Of a stretch of 64,000 nt of DNA, positions 12,767-22,655 are shown one piece after another (positions within the stretch are counted from its first letter, which is position 1; each line of letters begins with the position of its first letter). Under the pieces are notes generated by a model, which saw only the letters and a list, made by a program, of their open reading frames with translations, was not told the origin of the DNA and ran no database searches. The stretch comes from Galdieria partita (Eukaryota > Rhodophyta > Bangiophyceae > Galdieriales > Galdieriaceae), in the NCBI GenBank assembly GCA_025991245.1, contig BQMJ01000014.1:186001-250000 (forward strand). Direction: 5' to 3'. A program made the translations under genes and the position numbers.

Positions 12767-15700
12767 CTATGAAATTTGCATAATATTGTTTCGAAAGATT
12801 CCTTCAGAGACAACTGGCTGCAAACAACTCACTTGCCATTCGTCTTGAACGAAGAACTTGAACGTGTATGAACCAGGCACCAACTTCAGTAACAACTGTC
12901 GACAGGGCTTCTTCTGTTTAGATGACAAGGAACATTCGATAGTTATATCAGGTTTCACCAGAGGGGGTTTATATTCTTCAAAACACCAACGATTCGACCA
13001 GCCATCAAATGAACCCTTTAGAAAAACAGGTTTATCACCACCATCATCGTCCAACCAATAAAGGAGAACATAACGGCAACTGTCCGAGAGATATGAACAG
13101 GATACTGACATCCAATCTAAATATTCTTTCTGCAATATAGCTTCCCTCCTAAAGATGACGTTTCGCAAACGATGAAATTCCTTGTACCAAGCAAATGCAA
13201 CTTGGCTCACATCAATAACCGAGTCATAAGCAGCTTTACGAAGCTCTTGATACTCATCTTGTCTAGAAAATACTCGCAAAGCACGTTTCGTCGCATCCAC
13301 AAACGCTGGTAAGGCATAGTCTTCAAAAGTGAATCCATTACCTTCCAATGCATCTCCATCCCACTCATGAACAGTATCCTTCAAACCACCGGTACGATAT
13401 GCAATTACTGGTGTTCCTGCCACAAAGAATTCATGTTGCACAATACCTCCAGGTTCAAACATGGAAGGCATCATACCGAAATCAGCTCCAAGGTTGACAA
13501 GTGGGCCGTCTGTGAAGAACTCATCAGGTGCTGCCCAAAATTGCCAAGGATAACGAGAGCGAAGATATTCCATTTGTACCGCACAACTTGCTGCATAGGG
13601 ATCTGCTCGATTGGCTGGACCACCAATAAGAAACTGTATTTTGCCTCCTGTAAATTGTATCAGTTGTTCCACTGATTGAAGGATGAGATGTACTCCTTTC
13701 TGCGATGTTACTCTACCAATGAAACAAAACAAGGGAATAGAAGCATCCAACGTCTGGAATTGGAAAAACCGTTGCTGAATAATAGTTTTGGCTTGGAGAT
13801 GCGAACCGCCGCCACGAGTAATTAATAGTGCTTCTCTTTCTTTTTTTCGAATACCGTTGGGATATCCAAATGGACAGCGTGCCAAACGAAGAATATGTTT
13901 CAAGGGATGAAAAGTAACCAATTCTTCCAAATAGGAATTACTCACAGTTCCCCAAGTGTCAGAACATAATAGAGCACAGCGAGATGGATTGACGATAGTT
14001 TGCGACCAAGTCGAATCAAACACCAACGATGCAGGTAAACGGTGAACATCTTCGAACAAACCTTCACTTTCATTTGGATATACTCGTCCTTCATAAACAG
14101 CATCTCCCAAGTTATGAATAATGTGGAAAAACGTGGTATTTTCAAAGAAACTCCCAAAAAAGCCTTGCTTTGCATAACCAGCCGATAATGCAGCTATCCA
14201 ATCATTCGTAATAAATAGAGCAGGTGGCAAGGACTTTTGACAAAGCACCTCAAGAGAAGCTAGCGAAGTCAAAACAATGAGTTCCAATTGACGTCTCTGA
14301 CTTGCCATATCAGCATAAACTTTTGGATAATATTCTCCTTGTTCTAAAAAGATGAGATGAACTCCTTCTTCCACGCCTTCATAGATACCCACTGTTACAT
14401 CACGTGGACCAACACGTACTTGAATATTTCGAGTCCAAATAATACCGTCGGGTTCTAAATATTTCCACTGTCCCTTTCTATTCACACTATAATAAGGACT
14501 TATCACATAAACTTCCGAACCTAGACCGGCTAAGCCTTTTGTTAACTCGTCTACCATGACTCCAAGTCCACCAGCAGTTGAAAATCTTCCCAATTCTGGA
14601 GCAACAAAAACCAAAGGCCCAATTTCACTAACATTCTTCAAAACCTTTTGACAAATTGAACGAAACTGGAAATCATTTGCACAACACGACAAATGTATTA
14701 ATAAGCTGAGTATCCTTTCACCACGTGGGGGAACGAAATTCTTAGGAGCATACAAAGCCTCATATCTTGGAACGGTAGCTCTCTGCAAACAAACAGAACA
14801 AAGATGAACAATTGTTGATTCCAACATACCCGAAGACGACATAAGAGAAAACATTTCGTAAAAAACCTTGGCAAATTGTTCGAGAGAGTCTGCAGCTGCT
14901 CGAGTGAGTTTCCAAGCGAGTGCATTTTCTCTCGGATCTTTCATATCTACGCTATCCAGTTGAAGTCTTGCCAAGCACTGTTCGATGTGAAGATGTTCAT
15001 TCTCTCTGTTCTGTGTTAATCGTTCAGGAGTTAGTACAACAGTACCTAACGGCTTTAGTTTCACTGAATACTTGCGAAACAGCAATTCATGAAATGCCAG
15101 CAGCTCTGGATAACTTTCCTTAGTAAAGCAGTCCAAAAAATAGAACAGTGCATCTTCATTCTTTTCATAAGCTTCGTTTCTCAGAGTCTCAAACAGCGGC
15201 TTGAAATCCAACTCCACTTCACATGGCTCTCGAAACTCATGGCCATCCAAGTCGCACTTCATATTCATAGCAATAACAATTAAGCTGTCATTTGTAGAAC
15301 GCACAAATGAGAAAACTTGCTCTTTTAGATGTAAAGATACGTCCAAAACAGTGAGACTACCATGACGGAAAGCAGAATGAAACATGCGAATACTACGTCG
15401 ATGTTCATAATGTCCGCGAATCATTCTTATGTCGTATCCTACTCCTGGACCAATCTTCTGTCTAGTATCTTCTTCCAGTCGAGACAAACTTCCAATATCA
15501 TCAACACTGACACTTCGAATGCTCATTCCACGTACATCATCAATAGATTGACTTCGAACCAATGACTGAGAAGAACCCGAGGAACGCTTCAATTCTAAAG
15601 AGAATAGCGATGACTTTTTCTTTTTCTTTTTTGCAGACGAAGGAGTCATTAGTGACTTGGAAGGAGAATCGGTGTCTAACTGACTCAATTCATCCAATAC

Positions 15701-17956
15701 CAAAGTGGAAATTCCATCCGCTGGACTCGAAGAATCGGTGCTACGAGGAGATTTCGGCAATACATTTTCGTAATTGATATCGTAAAAAGGATGTGTCTCA
15801 ATACTTTGGCTAACTGTGGCCATATTAAAACGATACATTCTTCCATTCTCTTCACCATAGAACAACATGGGTATCTCTGGTAAAAAGTACAGCAAGTCGA
15901 CTGCTAACCATGCTCTTCTTCCGTACAATACTCCTGGATAAGGTGAATTGTGGGTACAAGTACAACCAAGCTGAATTGCACCCTTAGGCATAGTATACTT
16001 GCAAGAACGATACAAACGTGAAAGTGTTCTTGCTGTCGACTTTCTTGACTCTGGCAGCTTCACTACACTCCCATCTCTTCGTAGTGACTGTCCACAAATA
16101 GATGCCAATATCTGCGCAACCCGAATGGTATGAGGAATGACACCAGAAAAGGCAAGTTGAGGCTCCCTTTGAAAATGTGCTTCAGCTAAAATGATAAAAT
16201 TCGGGAAATCTAAATAACACGGTCAACTCAAACACAAAAAGCTTTATACATCATTACCATTCCAAATACGCTTTGTCAGACGAACGAGGAATGGGTTTGG
16301 ATAACCAAAATCCAAAGCAGCTTCAGTCAACCAATAACCACAGTCCTCGTTTGTTTTCACAACTTTGGCATGCAAAATGTCATCCAGAGAATAATGCAAC
16401 TCGCCATCTACATCGACTCGAAACAGTTCCTCCATATCTGCCTTCATAATAAGAGGATAGCTTTGTGCATTATCTAAACGAACACCTTGAATTCCAAACT
16501 CGTGTACTAAGCGATATATGTCTTGATAGAAAAGTTCCCAAGCATCAAATTTTCTATAATTGAGCAAACAAGTGTTGTCCCACTGCAACTCTCGTCCATC
16601 TGTACCAGCATGTGGAATTATAAGTCCTTCTGCATTCTTGGTATAAACTATTAAAGGATTATATTTTCGGTGATGAGCATTTCTAGAAACACGACAAAAG
16701 CCATCCACAATTGTTCCAACTCCTAACCGAGTGGCTTCTGATACAAGATTCTTAAAAGCAAGGGTACCTCCTAGAATGGCAGCAGGCTGAGAACGATCCG
16801 CAATTTCAACTGGAGGTGCCTCAGGGTCATCAATAGGCCTTGACAGTGCTCCCATTAAATACACATGCGTTATGCCATCTAGACGTAAATCTGGAAGTCT
16901 CTGCGCAACCAAATCAAACGAACCTCGTTTCTTCAGTTCCCCTGTTTTCGAATCCCATGTAGCATCCACTTGGTCAATAGGCAACTCATAAAGCAAGCTA
17001 TCACGAATATTTGCTGGATGCACGATTATTCGGCCTTTTTGTAATCGGGCATCACAAAAAGGCAAAGTAACAGGAGAAAGAAATGTAAAACTGCTCTCTC
17101 GCTTCCAGTCTTTGGGCTTCTTAGCAAAATACCAGTCATAAAAACCACTTCTTGAAAATGCTGGTAAGTCTGTTACTTTCAAATAACTATCTTTGCAAAA
17201 TACTGAATAGCGCAACCAACGACAAGGGGCCAAATAACTCTCTCGATTGGCTTCAGACAAACATAAAACATAGTCATCGGTTTGTTTCGTGTCAGTTACA
17301 CCATGAACTGGAATTTCAAAGTCTGGTGTTTCACCTACGCACTGAACTGATACGTTCAGTGACTCTGTAAGCTGCAAATCATGGCCATCGTATAATACAT
17401 TCAACAGTATCACTGCACGTTCACGAATTTCAGGAACTGGATGACCCAACAATGGTATCAACAATCTTTCTAACGTCTTCAAGGCTTCAAGAATACCACC
17501 AATATCCACAGGGCTTGTTTTCTGTGCACAGATTGTCCTGTAATCTTCCTCAAGTCTAATCAACAAAGATTGCAGCTCATTGAAAGCATTAATCACAGAT
17601 TGTTCGTCAAAACTAGCAAACTCTTTCAAAAAGTATTCATATAACGCTTCACAGCTAGGATCCCAGCCTCCAGGCGCCGTTGACGACACTTCTGGGGATC
17701 TGCCTAGTGAAGGGATACCAAGATCCTTGCCACTGAGAAAGTTTGATATAACATTTTGATATTCTTGCTTTTGAGTGGTTTGTTTTCTGAGTTTGGAAGA
17801 AGCTATGCCTTCCAGATCTGAGCTAGAGGAAGAATTCTCCCAGTCTTCATCAGTAGCAGAGACTCCCCAAGTTGCACCAGTTTCCAGCTCTGAGGGTGAC
17901 GAACTCATGCCCAACCCTGCAGAAACCCATCTCCTGGAAAACCTTGGCGAAGACAT
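12767..17956 (-). CDS. GH13-GT5-CBM fusion, probable starch/glycogen synthase
   Basis: Two exons (17956-16258, 16209-12767; intron 48 bp) encode 1,713 residues. Residues about 1-230 are Ser-rich and helical. Residues about 230-720 form an alpha-amylase-like (GH13) domain with G-V-R-L-D-N-A (nucleophile Asp) and I-I-L-A-E-A-H (acid/base Glu); the usual third-acidic N-H-D motif reads C-T-H-N-S-P. A basic, Ser-rich linker (poly-Lys near residue 765) precedes a GT5 synthase domain, about 1098-1560, with S-T-A-G-G-L-G, G-R-V-T-S-Q-K-G and M-F-E-P-G-G-I-V-Q-H-E-F ending in T-G-G-L-K-D-T-V. Residues about 1600-1713 look like a CBM48/AMPK-type glycogen-binding module (V-F-L-K-G-S-F-D-G-W, Y-T-F-K-F-F-V). 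No plastid signal is obvious, fitting cytosolic floridean starch. It could instead resemble fungal alpha-glucan synthases, but it has no transmembrane segments. Confidence 0.85.
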
Positions 17957-18095
17957 AAATATGCTTAAACCAAGTTGTGTGCAAACTTGTTGTGCAGCAA
18001 ATTCTTAAAAAGTGACAACCCAAAGAAAATGGTTTGGAAAAGGGAAATGGGAGATAAAAGACTATGGCTTTACTTGAGGGTGCGAAATGTACCAT

Positions 18096-20282
18096 TTACC
18101 AATTTTCTTGTTGCCAAATCTGAATGTATTCATCGTCTCCTGCTGTTACTAGCAAAGCTCTAGTGGGATGAAACAGTATCGTACGTATCGTCTTACTTGC
18201 ATCAAAACCTCTAAGTTTTGCAGTAAGGCTCCCACTTGATAAATGCCAAACGAACGTTTCTCCAGCAGTCGTTCCAGATACCACATATCTTCCCTGAGTA
18301 GCCAGTCGACATGGCCATATGTTGGAATAATAATCTTCACTACCAAAGTCCCGAATGGACTCTAAAGACCAAAGTGCTTCAGACAGAGAAATACAACTTA
18401 GACGTCTAAGAGTGCAACAGTTGCCTCGAGGAAGATTACCTTGACTATCCAGCCATTCTACACCTCTAGTGACTAAATACCATGAATATACATTCTCGTC
18501 ATTCTGACTCGCAGCTGAATCTTCAACGAGACTGCAGTCAACAGGAAGAATTGAAATAGAGTCTGCATAGGCAGTGTACAAATTGGGAAACTTCGCAATA
18601 CAAATCTCTCGATCAAAGTCAAAAAGTTGCAAACCCGAGTCCACTGCCACTAAGAATAAACGATTATTTGTGCGAGGTAAAAACTGCAAATCAATGGCAA
18701 TGAAAGATTCACATTCTAGTGGATCAATCTCGCTATCGTTGATCATGGCTTCCACTGAAATAGTAGAAACTTTACAAGCATTAGAAAAATCAAACTGATT
18801 ATGCGACTCGTCTGGACAATGGAAAAGGAATTTGCAAATTCTTCCGTCTTCTCCACAGCTGATCAGATAAAAATTCTCTTCTCTCTTGACTACTTTCAGG
18901 CAAAATACTTCTTCTTGATGTCCTTCCAGTCTTGCAGTCACTCTACCATTAGTCACATCAAATATTCTTATAGCACCCGGAATAACTGAATTTTCATCTT
19001 CTTCATCATTCCAAGAAAACCTGTCTCGTGTTACACCAGCAGCAATAATATAGCGACTGTCAGGAGAAAAGCAACAAGTCAAGTATTCTATCAATTCTTT
19101 GTCAAAGGTTTCCCAGTCACAAAATTCACCAATTCTTTCCCATTTACTAGTATCCCAAACGCATAATGTTCCTGTACTTGAGCCACTAACAAGCAATGAG
19201 CCATCGTCATTGAAACTCAAACAATACAAATTTCCATAATGATGTAAAGGCTTCTCATACAGTTCCAATGGATGATTGTCATCAATCCACTCGATAGCAG
19301 TTGCATAGGACTCCGTTTGTCCTTGTTCAGATGTCAAGTCTTCTTCCAAGGACTTGTACAAATCTTCGCCAACATGTTCTATTGAATTAGACGACTGACG
19401 GCTAGTACCGCATTTACTCTTCTCTTTTTGTTCTGCTTTACGTTTGTCCTTTATTTCTCTCTTTCGACGTTCATTGGCTGAACTTTCATCTATCTGAGAT
19501 GCCTTGTTATTCACCTTTTTTGATGTCTTTATCGTGCTTCTTTTTACCGCTTCTTTTGTTCTAACGGTATTTGACTTTGTACTAGCATTTGATGTGCTTT
19601 GAAGAGATTCAGGAACACAAGTATCATCACTCATTAAAGAAGGAGGTTTGCTATCGGATTCAAGTGTTCCAACATTCTTCATCATTGCTTCCTTGGTTTC
19701 ATTAGAGGCGGTAGGTGTAGTTGACGAACTACTTTGTGAGTCTAAAGGATCTTTTGCCAATTTGTGGCCTTTTACTCTTACAGACAACGAAATCTGTGTT
19801 TGTTCCCCTTCCAAGAGAGATGATAGGCTAGAACGCGTTTCATCGCTTAGTAGTCCATGAGCTTCTAGACCATTTATCGGCGTGTTTTGTTTGTTATTCA
19901 AATTTTTGATTATTCGATTCCACAGTTCATGTATATAATATCCTTGTTCATCTATGGCTTGCTCTGACTGGAGACGGTTTGTTTCCTTGACTTGGAACTT
20001 GGGTCGTCCAGAACTATCTTGTTGCACAGTGCAAAGTAACTTTCTTCCCTGCAGCTCTCTGAGAAATTCATAACCAGGTGTGTAAGTAACAGTTGTTCCA
20101 GTGAAAGGGCAGATGTCTTGAAACGCTAACAAGTCCACATCATCTGGCAGTCTACCGATATTGACCAGCTTTCCACTGCCTAAAGACCACATAGGCACTT
20201 GAGTTGTTGAATTGGTCACGTCTATATTTTCTTTTTGTAGGTTGTCTTGAAGTAAAAGCCTTTTAGGTCTAGCAGGAGGCAT
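18096..20282 (-). CDS. WD40-repeat protein with long acidic/basic N-terminal half
   Basis: A single-exon gene of 728 residues starts at M-P-P-A-R-P-K-R (ATG at 20282; the frame extends a little further but without ATG). Residues 1-330 are low in complexity, rich in Ser, Thr and Lys, with a basic coiled stretch (E-R-R-K-R-E-I-K-D-K-R-K-A-E) that could be a nuclear signal. WD40 blades fill the C-terminal half: Y-C-L-S-F-N-D-D-G-S-L-L-V-S-G-S ending C-V-W-D-T, I-R-I-F-D-V-T, F-V-W-H-L, and the last blade L-V-T-A-G-D-D-E-Y-I-Q-I-W. The propeller is probably a protein-protein scaffold. I do not recognise the specific subfamily and claim no pathway. It lies 139 bp downstream of the GH13-GT5 gene start, on the same strand. 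Confidence 0.75.
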   Translation of the reverse strand: MPPARPKRLLLQDNLQKENIDVTNSTTQVPMWSLGSGKLVNIGRLPDDVDLLAFQDICPFTGTTVTYTPGYEFLRELQGRKLLCTVQQDSSGRPKFQVKETNRLQSEQAIDEQGYYIHELWNRIIKNLNNKQNTPINGLEAHGLLSDETRSSLSSLLEGEQTQISLSVRVKGHKLAKDPLDSQSSSSTTPTASNETKEAMMKNVGTLESDSKPPSLMSDDTCVPESLQSTSNASTKSNTVRTKEAVKRSTIKTSKKVNNKASQIDESSANERRKREIKDKRKAEQKEKSKCGTSRQSSNSIEHVGEDLYKSLEEDLTSEQGQTESYATAIEWIDDNHPLELYEKPLHHYGNLYCLSFNDDGSLLVSGSSTGTLCVWDTSKWERIGEFCDWETFDKELIEYLTCCFSPDSRYIIAAGVTRDRFSWNDEEDENSVIPGAIRIFDVTNGRVTARLEGHQEEVFCLKVVKREENFYLISCGEDGRICKFLFHCPDESHNQFDFSNACKVSTISVEAMINDSEIDPLECESFIAIDLQFLPRTNNRLFLVAVDSGLQLFDFDREICIAKFPNLYTAYADSISILPVDCSLVEDSAASQNDENVYSWYLVTRGVEWLDSQGNLPRGNCCTLRRLSCISLSEALWSLESIRDFGSEDYYSNIWPCRLATQGRYVVSGTTAGETFVWHLSSGSLTAKLRGFDASKTIRTILFHPTRALLVTAGDDEYIQIWQQENW

Positions 20283-20482
20283 CCGTAAGCAGAAGAGTGT
20301 CACAAAATTTTACCCGCCTGGTGATTTCCTATGAAATTCAAATTTCTTTGTGTGTTCTCATTCCGAACAGGGCACTCAAAGTCACTTCGTTTCATCGTCC
20401 AAGGAACTGAAGAAAACAAAGATGTTTAGCTATTCTTCATTGAAAGCTTGTATGTTGTTATAGATGGCTAATTTAGAAGGCC

Positions 20483-20520
<38 letters not shown>

Positions 20521-20752
20521 CATACATGTGTGTATGTGTGTGTATGTACACACTGTTTGAAAATACTACCATCTACAGGCTCCTCTAGCATTTACACGAT
20601 ATAATCTGCTTTTGTATGCGTGATAATGTGGGATACAAGTGAATAGTGCTTCCATTGTAAAAGTAACATTCAGCAAGAAAATATATGGACACATTCTATG
20701 TTTCTTTGCACAAGTCAAAACCATCATTAGAATTGGGCCATCCAAAACGACA
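20283..20752. promoter_or_regulatory. Divergent intergenic region (WD40 / SECISBP2)
   Basis: This 470 bp interval separates two divergent start codons and must hold both promoters. Apart from the compound microsatellite inside it I see no conserved element. A short frame reaching into it from the SECISBP2 side contains no ATG. Confidence 0.4.
20484..20554. repeat. Compound (TA)n / (CATA)n / (TG)n microsatellite
   Basis: About 16 TA repeats (20484-20516) pass into CATA-like and TGTG/TATG units ending near 20554. It is purely alternating purine-pyrimidine over most of its length, so it could extrude a cruciform or adopt Z-form. It sits within the divergent promoter region of the WD40 and SECISBP2 genes. 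A second tract of the same kind lies at 44570-44643. Confidence 0.95.
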
Positions 20753-22655
20753 ATGCCATCCAACAAAGTGAACAGTCAAAGCGAAACCAAGTTGCAAAAT
20801 GTGTCTACTGAAACCAAACAAGATATAAAAAGCAAACTTCCTGAGGTTAGTTGTTTCGGTTATCCTTTTATAGAGCCGTGTTTAAGTAGAAAAAGGACTT
20901 TTTCGACCAAGTTGAGACGCACAAGCTGGACAACAAGAGGCAAAACGAGGATGAGGAAGATGAGTATCAGAAATTTGAGGAAGAACTTGCACAGGATTTA
21001 AATAACTTGAAAGAGAGTTATACTCAGGTAGGAATAAGGAAGCCTGACTTTATTAGCACCTAAACTGTTTTCTAGGAGGAAGATTATTTTGACGAGAGAG
21101 AAACCAAGTTGCAAGAACACGAGCAAGGTGAAATGAAAGAAAGAATAAGACACCTCAAGGAACTTTTGAAGGAAAGGAAACGTGCAAAGAAATACATACA
21201 ATTGGAAGAGAGAGTTGTGAACACTTCTGCTACGAAAGAGAAGAAACAGCCAGAAGAGGAAAACAGTTTCTCCGACGAAGCAGACGAAGAGTTTTTGGTG
21301 CTAAACTGGAAAAGAAAGACGCAAGTGGATAAAGTAAATAGATGAACAGTTCCAACCTGATGAACGATTCGAAAATTATCGACGATTGGAAATTGTTGTA
21401 TCATATTGTTTTAGATGAACAGGAAGGTTTCTGTCGCACCTACTACGTGTAACTCTAAAGTCAACAGAAATAAATTTCATAGAAAGTCTCACAGTGTAAC
21501 GCAAGAAGCTACTATTCCTTTGTCTTATGCAGACGCCGCAAAAAACATAAAGTACGTGGTCATAAACACTTTGTTGATGGCCTTCTTAAAGAACTCTTTT
21601 TGGGTAAATGTAGGAAAGTTACAGGTCGTAGAGAGTTTGGGAGTGCAAACAGAGTTGACTTGGTTCATACAGCGGCTGACGCTGGTTTTAGGGTAGAAAT
21701 AAATAGGTTCCATTGGCCTCATGAGAAAGTATACTCTTTCTCAAAGGCAGAAAAGCCTCAGGTTATCAACAAAAAGTTTCGCTTGGTTCCGAACCCCAAT
21801 AACTTAGACAGTCGAAATCCCCAACTCATTAGACGAGGAAAGGAGAGAACCAAAGACACAAAAAAGAAAGATACCAAATTGAAGAGGACTATCTTGGAAG
21901 CCCGCTCCAGAAAGACAAAATGTTTGAATACTGCAGAAATATTCGAAAAGGAAAGTGAAGCTTCGAAAGATAACTTGACTCTAGCGGAATCCTCCTCCAA
22001 CTGCCGCAACCCGAACCAACAAGCAGAGCACTCAAGGAAAAAGGTCAAATATAGGGAATACTGTGATATGTACGTTACAAAAAATGTAAATATGTTGACA
22101 GAGAAGCTTTTGAGTGATCTGATGCGCTTTCAAGAAAGAGTACGAAAGACACAACCTGCGAAAGCAAAAGCAAAAAGAAGATTAGTTATTGGACTCAAGG
22201 AGACAACTCAGTGTCTGCAGGTGAACAAAATCAAATGTGTCATAATACCTCCTGATATTGAGCCGTGTCCCTTGCAAGGTGGTCTTGATGATAGACTGGC
22301 AATCATTCGAGATCTCTGTACAGATAAACAAGTTCCCATCATCTACGCTTTAGGCGTACACAAAATACCAAAAGCCTTAGGTTTGCCCAGCAGACGACAC
22401 AAAACCTCAGCTGTGGGCATCTATAGTTACGAAGGGGCTTTTGAACTTTTTAAACAACTTCTTGAAGAAGCCAGAAAAGAACGGGAAAGATGGCGACAAG
22501 TTCATGAAACCCCATTGTCAAACGTGCAGAATACTTATCCAATGGAAAGTACGGAACTTAGTACATCCGAAGGACAACAACCATGTTCTGATCTATCAGC
22601 AGATGCCAAACCCTTCATTCCTCGCATGTTTCAACAAGTGACAACAGTTGGATAA
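20753..22655 (+). CDS. SECISBP2: SECIS-binding protein 2 (selenocysteine incorporation factor)
   Basis: Five exons (20753-20845, 20890-21027, 21076-21333, 21415-21551, 21614-22655) encode 555 residues. The first ~200 residues are a charged coiled coil. Then come the SECIS-incorporation region (S-Y-A-D-A-A-K-N-I-K, basic stretches) and the RNA-binding domain: Y-R-E-Y-C-D-M-Y-V, L-M-R-F-Q-E-R-V, A-K-A-K-A-K-R-R-L-V-I-G-L-K-E, K-C-V-I-I-P-P-D, G-G-L-D-D-R-L, and V-G-I-Y-S-Y-E-G-A of the L7Ae fold. In animals SBP2 binds the SECIS stem-loop and recruits the selenocysteine elongation factor to recode UGA. The combination of basic linker and L7Ae domain fits SBP2 rather than NHP2 or SNU13, which are much smaller. 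Its last 60 coding bases overlap the opposing OGT frame. Confidence 0.85.

Noticed and set aside
12767-17956. Fusion could be two genes misjoined at the intron
   Set aside because: The GH13 domain itself spans the intron (the acid/base Glu motif lies just after it), and the second exon continues without break from GH13 into GT5, so the fusion does not depend on the splice.
21084-21404. Long hydrophobic frame on the minus strand of SECISBP2
   Set aside because: It mirrors the Lys/Glu-rich coding strand; such antisense Leu/Phe-rich frames are expected artefacts.
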